NCBI GenBank assembly: GCA_026874595.1
Contig: CM049306.1
Location: 19,957,019 to 20,021,018 of the forward strand
Direction: 5' to 3'
Source: Sipunculus nudus
Taxonomy: Eukaryota; Annelida; Sipuncula; Golfingiida; Sipunculidae
Length of the DNA stretch: 64,000 bases
The position numbers and the translations under genes were made by a program. Every line of letters begins with the position of its first letter. Position 1 is the first letter of the stretch. The notes below the pieces were generated by a model. It was not told the DNA's origin and searched no databases. It saw only the letters and a program-made list of their open reading frames with translations. This document shows positions 11,629 through 21,904 of the stretch, piece by piece.

Positions 11629-13857
11629 CTGTAAAATGCAATCCTTATCTTCCAAGTCCATCTGCAAGATCTCTAATTGTGACTTTGCTGCATCAAGTTC
11701 TTGTTGCATCTTTTCCTCAAAGACTTCTTTTTCTTTGGTTTGCTTTGACAGCATCTCCTGTAATCTTTGGACCTCTTGTTGTGCCTGCTCAATGCTGGCT
11801 TCCTTTTCTTCCAATCTGCTGCATGTATCATCAAGCTCACCCTTCAGCTGTACATTTGCGCTACTTTGTTGCTTCAACTCCTCTTCCTTAGCAGCCAGTT
11901 TCTCTTTGGTATGGACCTCTGCCATTCTGAGGTTTGACACCATATCCTGCAGCTCATGAACTTCTTTATCTTTGTGCAGAAGTGCATCGGCTTTCTCCAG
12001 AAGCTGGGTTTCCATATTCTTCAGATCTGCCCTGGATTTCTCAGTCATTTGGTCCTTATCTTTTTGCAACCCTTCATGTGCCTTTTGAATTGCAGATATT
12101 TGGTCTTGGATGCTTGACAGCTCACATTCTCGTTGAGATAATACATGTTCCTTGTCTTGGAGTGTTTTATTGAGATTTTCACACTGCAGCTGCAACTTCT
12201 CCTGGGCTAACTCCAAAGATGATATTCTCTCTCTACTGTTGTCCTTTTCTTTCTGGAGAATAGACAACTGATTATTAAGCTCAGACTTTTCTCTCTCTAA
12301 TTTAGCCATGAGATCTTGCTTGTCCACAAGTTCTTGAGACTTTTCTTGGCACTGCTTTGTAAGGCTTTCAATGCTAGTACCATTATCTGTTAGCTGTTTC
12401 TTTAATTTTGAAAGTTCCTCTTTTAAGTTTGACACTGTATCCTGCAGCCCTTGGACCTCTTTAGCTCTTTGCTGCAGTTCATCATTCTTTTCAAGAAGCT
12501 GAGTTCCTATATTTTGCAGATCTTCTCTTGACTTCTCAGTTAATCGATTCTTTTCTTTCTGCAATTCTTCAATTGCCTTTCTTGAAGCAATTAATTGATC
12601 CTGTGCACTTGTCAGCTCACTCTCTTTCTGCATTAATGTATGTTCTTTGTCTTTTAGTGTTGTAGCAATATTATCACATTGGTGCTGAAGCCTTTCCTGG
12701 GCTGACTCAAGTGCAGAAATTTTCTCTCTGTTGTTCTCCTTTTCTTTCTGAAGCAATGACAACTGGCCATTCAGCTCTAGCTTTTCTCCCTCTAGTTTAT
12801 TCACCAGATCTTGTTTCTCAACTAACTGTTGAGATGTTTCCTGACACTGTCTGGTTAAACCTTCAATGTTAGTATCACACTCCGTTAACTGTTTCTTCAA
12901 TTTTACAAGTTCTTGTTCTCCAGAGACACATGCATCCTTCAAGAATGTAACTTCATTAGCTGCTGATGTTAACTCATCATCTTTCTTCCTTATACAAGAA
13001 GCCAAACTTTCACACTGTTTTGACAGGTCTTCAGTAGCTGATTTAAGAGATGATTTTTCTTCCTCTAGCTGTGTGTTGTGCTGTTTCAGCTGCTCTTTTT
13101 CAGCACAGAGATTTTTCTCTTGCTGTTTAGCATCTTCACATTGTTTATCAAGCTCTTCCTGCTTGATGAGGGCTTCCTTTTTCTCCTTGGTCACACAGTC
13201 TAGTTGCTGCTTAAGCTCAGTAATTTCTGTATTTAAATGTTTAATGGAGTCCTCAGCTTTGACTGCTTGCTGTTGCATGTCTTTCTCTTTTGTGCTTAAC
13301 TGCTCCTTTAAGTTTTCAATTTCTTTCGCAGATGTAAAAATGGTCTCTTTCAAGTCCGATATCTCAGCCCCTCTTGCCTGGATCTGAGTCTCTTTATCTT
13401 TCATTACATCCTCTTGTTGTTTCAATTGTTCCTTTAACTTTTCTACTTCAGCACTTGCAGCTGTATACCCTGCCTGGAGACTATCCATCTTAAACACTGC
13501 TTCCATCATGTCATTATCATAACTCTTTTTTTCTCTTTCCAGCTCCTCTTTTTTGGCATCCATATCCTTGCAAGCATTATCAAAGTTCTCCTTAGCTTTC
13601 TGGTAAGTATCTGTAAGTTCTTTATGCTGTGTCTCCAAGGTTGAAAGCTTAGAGGACAATGTGTCACGCTCTTTGTCAGCTTCAGACAGCTTTGATTTTA
13701 ACTTCTCCAATTCTTGCTCAGCCTTAACCAACGTTTGAATACGATTTTCAGCTGAAGCAAGTTGATTATTGGTCTCTTTCAGGTCTTTCTCTGTGTTCCT
13801 AAGGGTATGTTCATTTTTCTCCAACTTAGCACGTATGTTGTTCTGTTCAGCCATGGC
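11629..13857 (-). CDS. CENPF: CENPF coding exon 8 (residues 444-1186), long coiled coil with tandem 165-residue repeat
   Basis: A 2,229-base exon, open throughout, from acceptor ATGTTGTAG to donor CAG/GTAAAG, phase 0 at both ends. It encodes 743 residues of almost unbroken coiled coil beginning AMAEQNNIRAKLEKNE. Two adjacent copies of a 165-residue unit lie in the C-terminal part, each beginning near KLKKQLT and ending near LQD.VSNL. At DNA level they are about 12,425-12,919 and 11,930-12,424, spaced exactly 495 bases. Vertebrate CENP-F also has tandem coiled-coil repeats, but much further toward its C-terminus. The ATG two codons into the exon could suggest an internal start, but the splice acceptor and phase favour an internal exon. 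Open frames on the other strand here are shadows. Confidence 0.9.
11930..12919 (-). repeat. Two tandem 495-bp coding repeats inside CENPF exon 8
   Basis: Reading the exon, the protein repeats itself with a period of 165 residues. KKQLTECDTNIEGLTRQCQE matches KKQLTDNGTSIESLTKQCQE, and KEVQGLQDTVSNL matches KEVHELQDMVSNL. Landmarks at both ends (bases 12,886 against 12,391, and 12,428 against 11,933) give the same 495-base offset, so no indel separates the copies. Confidence 0.9.
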
Positions 13858-16129
13858 CTACAACATTTTAATGAAAAAATTTTATTAGCACAATGCTACC
13901 ATTAAAGTAACTAAGTCCATCAGTCCCAAACAGAATACACTATAATATTAAAAGTATACATATTTAATCTTATATTGCAGAGAAATGTTTTAAAACAAGT
14001 AAAATCACAGATAAATATTCTTTATATAATTTATTTCAATCCTTGTATGTGTTATAAAACCTACCAGAAACAACAACAACTCTTACACATAAATCAACAA
14101 GTAAGAAGATACCACAAAAAGAGTTGAATTAACCATTTGCTCTGCAAATTCAACCTACATCTTGCATTGAAAAGGTCCAAATTTTTTATAAAGCAAATTA
14201 TCACATGAATACATCCACAATGTATAGTGTTCAAACACTGAGTCACAACTAAGTGACAAATGTGTGAATAAAAACTAAATTTCAGAAAAAAATTAAACTT
14301 CTTGGTATGTTCAGTTGTTGTTAGGGGTAAAACTATGTGCTCGTTCAGATTTTAGCACTTGAAGGTGTCTAAATATGATGCAAGTGCTTGTCTTTGGTGT
14401 TATACCATAAAAATAACCCAAAATTGGCGTTTTTGGGTGACCATTTATTTCCAACACGCAATTTCCTCGGACAATGGATAAGTGAATATATGTTCTGAGA
14501 TATAACAAAAGCTTTATTCTAAGTCTGTATGTTATGATTTTTTTGTTGCAACTTGAGTTTTAAGCTTTTCAGGCAGCAGAGAGATAACCTTTCATGATTA
14601 TTTGTCTAAAGGTTGAGAAACAATTTTGTTGGCAAAATTTTGTTGATGGTGGAATTTAAAAAGTTGCATTCATAATCTACATACCAAATTGATCAGTGGG
14701 TCCAGTGCAATTCATTGATACCTTAGAACAGGCAATATCTAACTGTATTTAGGGAAAGTTCACATCTTTCTGAACCAATACCCCTTAAATTTTAAGATGT
14801 ATGAAAAAATTATATAATGTTGCCAAAAAAAATCCCATTCATTGAATTTAAAGCTAGACTCCTTAAACTTTAACTTGTAATACACATGTATAAAGGTTAT
14901 ACGATGGTAGCATCAGTATAGGTATATCTATGACAAAAAACAGGTATAAAAAGGGCTGTCAGCGTCATTCACATCCTGCTGGTGCTTTCTCTCAGTTGAC
15001 CAAAGAGCTGAGGAGATCTCACCTCTATCCAGTGAGCAGAGTTTCCAGTGACAACTATAGGGATACCTCGGAGTCTGAGCATGTTGAGTCTGCTACTCCA
15101 CAGACTCCTGAAGGAAAAAGGTCAGCAGGGTCCCACCATAAAATGGGCCCTTTGGAGGCTGTAACTGCTAACTGCAGAAAAGAGTCACCCTGAAAGGGTG
15201 CCAAAAGCAAGGCAGAAAGCAATTTATGTTAGGTTGCAGCTTTCTGGCTCAGAATTATTATCCAAGTTGCTTCTTGCACTAGCATGTGCCTGCCAATGAT
15301 GGTGTGCACCGTAAATGTGGGTTCATGATTAAGGAATCATGTCTTTGAAATACTTTCAAATACAATACTGTGAAATATTTTCACAGGGTTTTCCTGTAGG
15401 TTTGCAGGAATGCCTGTCTTTAAAATAGGCATTTATTACCTGTGTTCAAGAATAAAGATGATGGCTCCTCTGATATCTCATATGACTCTTAGGAAGGGTG
15501 CATGATGAAAGCTTTGTCTGTTGGGGACAATGTATGAACAAAACAAGGGATAACCTGGTACCCTGCTAAAACTGTATCCAAGGCTGATGTGCCTGCCAGC
15601 CTTAAATAAGACTTTGTTCAGGACCAAAAGGGGCACAGCAGTGGTCAAATTTTATGGTTAAGAGGAGTACAGTAAGCTATAAACTGTAAATGTGAAAAAA
15701 GGTGGATTCAGCAAGAAAGTACAGATCATGAAATGCAGATGTTGTATCAGCAACCCCTCCCTGATCTTTGATTTGACCGACCTCCATATGTGTTTAATGT
15801 GGACCCTGTCTGGTTTAATTTTGTTGATTAGTTCATTTGCAAATCCTGATTGCCTATTAAATGTTATCTATGCAGTGGTGCTTCATATATATTGGCTATT
15901 TTGTTCATAAACATGATAAAATAGTTTTATAAGTGTCTGTAGTAAACGGCTTGTAGCAGTTAAATGGCAAGAGATTTCGTATTGCAGAATTGAATTCCTC
16001 AGTAAAAATTACACAAAATTGTTCTGTTTTTAAGTTACTTTTTTGGATGTTGATAATTTGATGATTTTGTCACCAACCTTTGACTCAGACATCAAACCTT
16101 GACATATGCACCTGTGCCACATAACTCAC
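13858..16129 (-). other. CENPF intron 7 (2.3 kb)
   Basis: Mostly unique AT-rich sequence. The part from about 14,930 to 15,950 is less AT-rich and mRNA-like; it is listed separately. Nothing else is recognisable. Confidence 0.7.
14930..15193 (+). other. Exon-like open stretch inside CENPF intron 7, opposite strand
   Basis: An 87-codon frame starts at ATG (MTKNRYKKGCQRHSHPAG) and includes SSDNYRDTSESEHVESATPQ, then TPEGKRSAGSHHKMGP and a stop. The composition (Ser/Thr/Pro/Glu-rich, balanced codon use) looks protein-like. It is followed by several hundred bases resembling a 3' untranslated region. It could be the 3' end of a nested gene or a retrocopy fragment, or a chance open frame. I do not recognise the peptide and see no clear poly-A tail or duplicated target site. 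Confidence 0.25.
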
Positions 16130-16342
16130 CTTGTTGAGATCTTGCTGTAGTTTGTTCTTTGTTTCCTGTAAGTGGCGCTCCATGTCTTTCATTGTGTCTG
16201 CTTGGTGGGCCATGTCTTTCTGTAACTCTTTCTCACGTTTGACTAGTTTCTGCTCCAGATTCTGTTTGGTGGCCTCAGCATTGTGGCGTTGACAGTCTAG
16301 CTCACTACCCAAGGTTTTCACTTTTTGTTCCAGTTTTGTAAC
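16130..16342 (-). CDS. CENPF: CENPF coding exon 7 (residues 373-443), conserved CQRHNAEA block
   Basis: 71 codons, phase 0 at both ends, acceptor TGTTTCTTTAG and donor AAG/GTGAGT. The sequence TLGSELDCQRHNAEATKQNL, then EQKLVKREKELQKD, is clearly the counterpart of the vertebrate CENP-F block with LSCQRQNAES...LEQKIKEKEKEFQEE. After the start exon this is the best evidence that the chain is one CENPF gene. It ends LQETKNKLQQDLNK. Confidence 0.9.
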
Positions 16343-16879
16343 CTAAAGAAACATTGAGGCTTTCCTTAAGACAATCTGACATGAAAAAGAACAAAACCTT
16401 TTGGAAGAACAAAACCCTTGAAGCTCTACTGTACTGAAGTGCAGAAATTTTCATTAAAAGAAATAAGTTATAACTTAATATGTATTTTTGAAATTATAAA
16501 AACTTAATTAATAAAATATTACAAGCCTGGCAAAGGTATGAAGGCAACAAAATCAGAAAAAGTAAAAACCATACATGATTCATACTTTTTCTGCAAAAAA
16601 TAATTTTTTTTAACATGTTGCAATAAATGCACAGTACATGAACACAAACAAATTGTGAAGTGTCCCATTCTTTTTTTACTGGACTGTATCACAGTATACT
16701 CATACTGGATCTGTGCTCTTTTACCAAAAAAATGAACAAAAAATAGTGCTGCTGAAAAAAGAAGAAATAGAAATGATAGAGCTTATTTTCCACAATTCCT
16801 CCAAAAAAAAAATTTGTTTAAAAAAAAGTGACTTGATCGGCCTGTATATGATAATGAATTAAGAATCCTCCTTAAGTAC
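16343..16879 (-). other. CENPF intron 6 (537 bp)
   Basis: AT-rich, with several poly-A/T runs. No exon or repeat recognised. Confidence 0.75.
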
Positions 16880-17082
16880 CTTCTCATTGGCATCCTGCAG
16901 CTGTGTCCGTAACTTTCCTGCTTCATCTCTCAGGTTTTTCATGGCTTTCTCCTTCTCACCAGCAGAAGCATTGCTTTTACTGGTCTCACCCTGTGCCTCC
17001 TGCAGCTTGTTGTTAATCTCTGCTATCTCCTTATCCTTCTGCTGGATACAAAGCTCCAGGTTTGCACTGCCTGTTTTAACAG
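16880..17082 (-). CDS. CENPF: CENPF coding exon 6 (about residues 305-372)
   Basis: 203 bases beginning with two bases that complete the codon split after exon 5, then 67 codons. Acceptor TTCTTTGCAG; donor AAG/GTACTT. The product AVKTGSANLELCIQQKDKE and on through NASAGEKEKAMKNLRDEAGKLR is a charged coiled coil ending QLQDANEK in phase 0. It occupies the place of the vertebrate helix upstream of the conserved LSCQRQNAES block. Confidence 0.82.
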
Positions 17083-17695
17083 CTGCAAAGAAAACATTTT
17101 TCCATTTAGAAATGAATGAACATTTCAGTTACAATATATTATAATTAATAAATTTAAGCATAATCAATAAAACAGGTACTCTTTACTAGTGTAGGGAATC
17201 AGTCGCCTGGAAAAATCATTGTTATGGATCAAAAGATAAATCAATAATTTTATGTATCTTCCCTAGCCATAATTTTACATAAATTAAGGAACCTGTCATC
17301 ATTATGTAAACCCTGGCATGCTTTTGTATTTTGTAATCCAGGTCGTATCATAAAATACTGGTCACTCAGGTTTTGGCAGAATCTAAGTATTAATGTCTAT
17401 AATAATATATGGCAATGAAATTCTAACTTGCTGTTTTTAATAATGATGCAGGTCACAAATGTGAAAAACAGGGAACCAGCTTATAGCATGATTGTTTTAA
17501 ATAACAAATAAGAGCATAATATAACAACAAAATCTGAGTTTATGTATCATAAATATACTTGAGTGCCACTGAAGTTTTAAACAAGTAATTTTATGAATTT
17601 TCCTTCATGTACTTGTGCATATTTCTTTATGAATTATAAATATTTTCCTGATACAAGAGAAGAAAAGGCAAAAACAATGACTACAGATTTCTAAC
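17083..17695 (-). other. CENPF intron 5 (613 bp)
   Basis: AT-rich unique sequence bounded by a GTTAGA donor and a TTTGCAG acceptor. Nothing recognised inside. Confidence 0.75.
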
Positions 17696-17906
17696 CTTCA
17701 TTTTCCTTCTTTAAAGTTTCCACCAGCTTTTCAAGTTTTTCAAGCTGTGCAGCTGTAACTCCCTGATTGTCCTCCAGGATGCGCTGCTGGGTGGTTTGCT
17801 GGTTGAGGTTCACCAGCTGCTGGTTCTCCAGCTTCAGAGACAGAGCAGTCTTCTCTTTTTCCAAACATACCAATTGCTGCTCAGAGGTTGCAGTCGCCTT
17901 GGATAA
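17696..17906 (-). CDS. CENPF: CENPF coding exon 5 (about residues 235-305, ends phase 1)
   Basis: 211 bases, acceptor CTGATTACAG and donor GAAG/GTTAGA. It encodes a continuous, glutamine-rich coiled coil (LSKATATSEQQLVCLEKEK, then LENQQLVNLNQQTTQQRILEDNQ, ending LVETLKKENEG). It reads in the frame left by exon 4 and its phase 1 end is matched by exon 6. No independent domain is visible; identity rests on the gene chain. Confidence 0.82.
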
Positions 17907-18395
17907 CTGTAATCAGAGTGACATGTCTGCCAGCAGGGAACACTTATTAAGCATTAAGAGGTATTGCCACTGTGTGGATGCAGGAGAAAAACCACTGACT
18001 GGTGCAGCCACATGCCCATTCATGCATGGAAGAGTAATTTGACTGGAAACTCATTAGCACAGACAAAATGGGATACTCCCACTTTGTCAGCTTAATTACA
18101 CCATTAACTTTATTTAATAATTGTTATCATTAAATAAATATGAGGGTGATTGCCTACCTGAATGAATGGCAGATTCATTGAAACCCATAAAATTTAGTGT
18201 CTAAATTTGTGAATGAAAGAATATGTGTAACTTTCCCCTGTATCACTTCACAAATTCGTTAATCCAAGATCAACTCCTTATGCAAACAACACTAATGGCC
18301 CTTTATGAACATTTTCACATTCTTGTATTTTTTTTTTACAACTGAACAACAGTATATAAAGACAAGTACATAATAAATATTAGGATATGTAGTAA

Positions 18396-19426
18396 GGCCA
18401 AAAAAATAATCTTTCTCAGGCACTTTTTTCCGAAAAATGATGTGGACGAGCACCTTTTTATTTTATTTCTTACCCTGAAAATAGCGTAAAATATCATAAA
18501 TATAACTCACTAGGCATAGAAATGACTAGTAATGATTAAAATATGTGAAAATAAATCATGTAAAGGTTGATTTTGTCAAAAGTTTGAAAGGATCTTCTAA
18601 ATATCCTATATTTTTATTTCTTTTACGTGTAATATTAACATACAAAGCAGATTATACAATACCACAGGTGTCAAAAGCTAGCTGTGAATGCCAGAAAAGG
18701 CAGCCCTGCCGATTGCCATGACATGGGGGATTCCCCATCAACATGCATTATGGTGATGAATTGTTAAAACAAGATTCAAGATCGGTTAATAAAGATATAC
18801 AAGAGAAATTTCCCCATATCTTACATAACCTTTGTTGATATTTCTCATTTAAGTTTTAAATGCAAAAGAAGTATAATGGAAGTTCATTTAAAACACCATT
18901 TCTGCTGATGGGCCGCAATGGCAGCCATGTTTAATCTCAACTCATGGTCACAAAGCATGAGAATAGGAAAATTATGTAGCCAATTTCTCTTTGTGGGACA
19001 AAATTTTACATTTGAATTCTTTCACACAAAAATTAGACTGAGTGTTTATTTAAAGATAAGTATACATTTTCAAGGAAGCAGAGTGTATTAACACATCCTT
19101 AGCTATTGAACACTGCAGCCGTTAAAGAAAATAGTCCACAAAGACGGAAATATGAGATAATCATAAACCATGTACAGGTCTGATTGGTCAAAAGTTTTAG
19201 AGGAATTATCGAAGGAATTAATGAAGTATATTCGTTGGTAAAAATGGCCAAGGTATCATTTGGGGGGGGGGGGGGGGGAAATGACCCATGACCTAGTTGT
19301 AGATCTTTTTAAAGAAGCGATCATGATTGTCACCAAAGTACAATGTGGGCAATAAAAATGTTTTTTGCAAGGGTTTTAAGTGATGTGAACGGTGCCTGAG
19401 AAAACATATAATTATTCTTTTTGGCC
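18396..19426. mobile_element. Non-autonomous PIF/Harbinger-like DNA transposon (1,031 bp)
   Basis: The ends are inverted. The left end GGCCAAAAAAATAATC...CTCAGGCAC (18,396-18,423) mirrors the right end GTGCCTGAG...ATTATTCTTTTTGGCC (19,392-19,426). A 3-base TAA flanks both ends (18,393-18,395 and 19,427-19,429). Three-base T(A/T)A duplications with GGC-type ends are typical of PIF/Harbinger. No transposase frame is present. A shorter relative with the same ends lies at 60,485-60,821. Confidence 0.65.
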
Positions 19427-19712
19427 TAACTGAGTGTTATGCCCAGTGCACACACAGCTGTGTTGATTGAATGGGCTGGATATGCTGGATCTTAGGGGAG
19501 CTAGTTGTAAGTCTGCAGTTTTCTCGCAGGCTATGATTTACTACCTCCACACAAAAGAGAACTGTAATTAACTACAATACAGGTAGTCGACAAGAAACTA
19601 TGTGTATCCGCCTTAATCAGAGTGGAACGGGTGAAGCGAGGCATGGATTGAGTGGCAAGAGGAAATAGAGTGAGGTGTGTTGCATATTAGCATGGATGTC
19701 TGCAGCCAGAAT

Positions 19713-20033
19713 GTGTATGTAGGTGGCGCCACCTGCCAAAAAAATCGAGAAAGCTATCCAAAATGTATAAACCTGCAAAATTTTAGGCAGATAAGTCAAA
19801 CCACTACTGAGATATGAGTGATTTTAGCCCACGGCAGACAAACAGACGGACACTGTGCAAAAATGGTTGCAGGTGGCGCCACCTGTCATAAAATCAAGAA
19901 AGCTATCCAGGATGTATACGCATGCCGAATTTCAGGTGAATTAGTCAAACCACTGTAGAGATATGAGTGATTTTAACCCAAGGCAGATGAACAGATGGAC
20001 ACTGTGCAAACATGGTTGCAGGTGGCACCACCA
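19713..20033. repeat. 150-bp tandem array, two full units and a partial third
   Basis: GCAGGTGGCGCCACCTG-type boundaries occur at 19,721, 19,871 and 20,020. Between them AAGCTATCCA, GTCAAACCACT, GAGATATGAGTGATTTTA and ACACTGTGCAAA.ATGG repeat in order. GGTGGCGCCACC is itself a perfect 12-base palindrome. Confidence 0.85.
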
Positions 20034-21173
20034 TTTTTTTGTGTACAAGGGCTACATTTGTACAAAATTTTTTTCCTTGTCGTACAAACCGTCCCGAGAT
20101 ATGTGGGTTTATATGTGGAAACAAATGCACAAATGGACACTTGACAGAGAGGAAAGGTCAGAGGTCAACGCCAATTGGTTAGGCACCAGTTCACATGTGA
20201 CCCGATAATTGGTGTAAGTTTCGGAAAAATCAGTCCAGTAATCTCAGAGGAGTTCTCAGGAAACGAATAGGGCAGCGGCGGAACCTGGTCAAAAACATAG
20301 TATCCGCAAAACTTCGTTTTGGCAGATACAAATAGCGATATCCTGTATCACTGGATCAAGCTTTCCCTTAATTAGCAGCCAAACACTATAAAATTAATAT
20401 CAAATTTACAGTAAGTAAGAAAACTCCAGCCTGATAATTTGCAAAATGTATTACTGGTAAATCAGCTTGGCTGCTCCACATATACGTACCAATATTGTCA
20501 AAGTTGTTTTCAGAGGACCTGCCTTAGCACCAGTCAAACAAATGTTGAAAAATCTGTAGTTGCCTTTTTTTCATGAGGGTTTTAATATTGCTACTAATTA
20601 AAGCCTTGGGAATAATATGCCCCACCAATGAAGGTGAACAAGATGGAATGATGCATTTGCACTAATGGAATAGATTTTTCACCTTTGAAACTTGGTTTGC
20701 TAATCAGCAACTTAATCTATGCATGGTATCGGAACCAGCCGATGCAAACACACATTAAAAACTAGAAGTTAAAACATGCAGTAATCACCAGGAATATGTC
20801 TGACACAGGGCATAACATAATGACTGTTATGTGAGGCAATGCAAGGTTTATTTAAAAAAAAAAATACAAATAATGCCTTACTAAGAATTTACTAGTTCTG
20901 GTGCAATTGTGAAAATGAAACCCTAGCAAAACATTCAAAATGAAGAAACCACAAAAATTTTAGACTCCATAATATAAAGATAACCAGAGCATATAAATGA
21001 ATAATAATCTCTTTGAACTTAATTGATTATAACTAACTGATTTTAAAGTATTACATATAAATTCAAGACATAACTTCCAACCTTAAAAGATGAGGAAAAA
21101 CTATGTTATGGATTTCCATTGGAGGGATGACAAATTTTACATATCACGTTCCCTGATTTTCAACATCACTTAC

Positions 21174-21289
21174 TGCCTCCTCAAGGGCCTTGACCTTGTC
21201 ATCAAGTTCATCCTTCAAACGTTTATTTTCTGCTTGCAAATCCATCACTTTTGTCTTCATATCTTGAGACTGATCCATTGATCCACTGA
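21174..21289 (-). CDS. CENPF: CENPF coding exon 4 (about residues 196-234)
   Basis: 116 bases: two bases complete the codon split after exon 3, then 38 codons. Acceptor TTTTTGTAG; donor GGCA/GTAAGT, where the last exon base is A rather than G but the intron side is a perfect consensus. The peptide VSGSMDQSQDMKTKVMDLQ followed by AENKRLKDELDDKVKALEEA resembles the vertebrate CENP-F helix with LKAQNQELRNKINELE. It restores phase 0 for exon 5, which supports the chain. Confidence 0.82.
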
Positions 21290-21714
21290 CTACAAAAATA
21301 AAAGTTTACAATGAAGCTTAAATAGTCAGCTAGTTAAAAAATCTCTTTCAGTTACATCAGAAATATTTATTGAAATGTTTTCACAAATATGTGCATTTAT
21401 GGCTGCTTGGAAGATCACATCTCTATCAATCAGTTACACTAACTTATTGTTCACACTAAAGTCAGCAAATCCAAACTTTCATAGCTAACTGGAATATCAT
21501 ACCTCTTGCACTATCATCAAAATTAGGGTTTCACATCAAGTCAGAAAAGCCATACCTTTTATGACTGCTTGGGAAAGTATACCATTTGTAATAGCATCAA
21601 CATTAGTGTTCTTAAAGGTGTACATTTGATGGCTTTCATCTTTAGCTCACATCTTCATATATAATACAGGTATATTTACAAAACTAAACTGGTCATCACA
21701 TTGTTTCTTGTAAA

Positions 21715-21898
21715 TTAAGGAATAATAGATAATGCATCTACAGCAGGCCCTTTCAATTGTGCAACAATGAATCACTGACCAATCAAATTTCAATATAAAG
21801 ACACGTCATATTCAGAATGCGTCTAGATTTTCTCAAATGTTGGACATCACCTTCCATTGAATGATCATATATTATCAAAGTTTTGGTACAGGGACATC
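21715..21898. repeat. Intronic duplication, copy 1
   Basis: TTAAGGAATAATAGATAATG through AAGACACGTCATATTCAGAA and GGTACAGGGACA matches 23,140-23,344 closely. This copy lacks about 24 bases that copy 2 has after AATCACT; the missing piece lies between short CTGA repeats. Once the LTR and one copy of its target site are removed, the two copies lie about 215 bases apart. Confidence 0.9.
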
Positions 21899-21904
21899 TG
21901 ACAA

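Larger units (their letters stand above)
17907..21173 (-). other. CENPF intron 4 (3.3 kb)
   Basis: Contains a Harbinger-like non-autonomous transposon (18,396-19,426), a 17-base poly-G run inside it (19,262-19,278), and a 150-bp tandem array (19,713-20,033). A perfect AGGTCAGAGGTCA lies at 20,155-20,167. The rest is unique. Confidence 0.7.

Noticed and set aside
11517..13387. Plus-strand open frames of 79-173 codons opposite CENPF exon 8
   Set aside because: Cys/Ser/Phe-rich shadows of the Glu/Lys/Gln-rich coiled coil on the minus strand; no independent coding signs.
11620..13854. Independent gene starting at the ATG near the 5' end of CENPF exon 8
   Set aside because: The ATG lies two bases-triplets inside a canonical acceptor in phase with exon 7, and the N-terminal CENP-F exons upstream have no other continuation.
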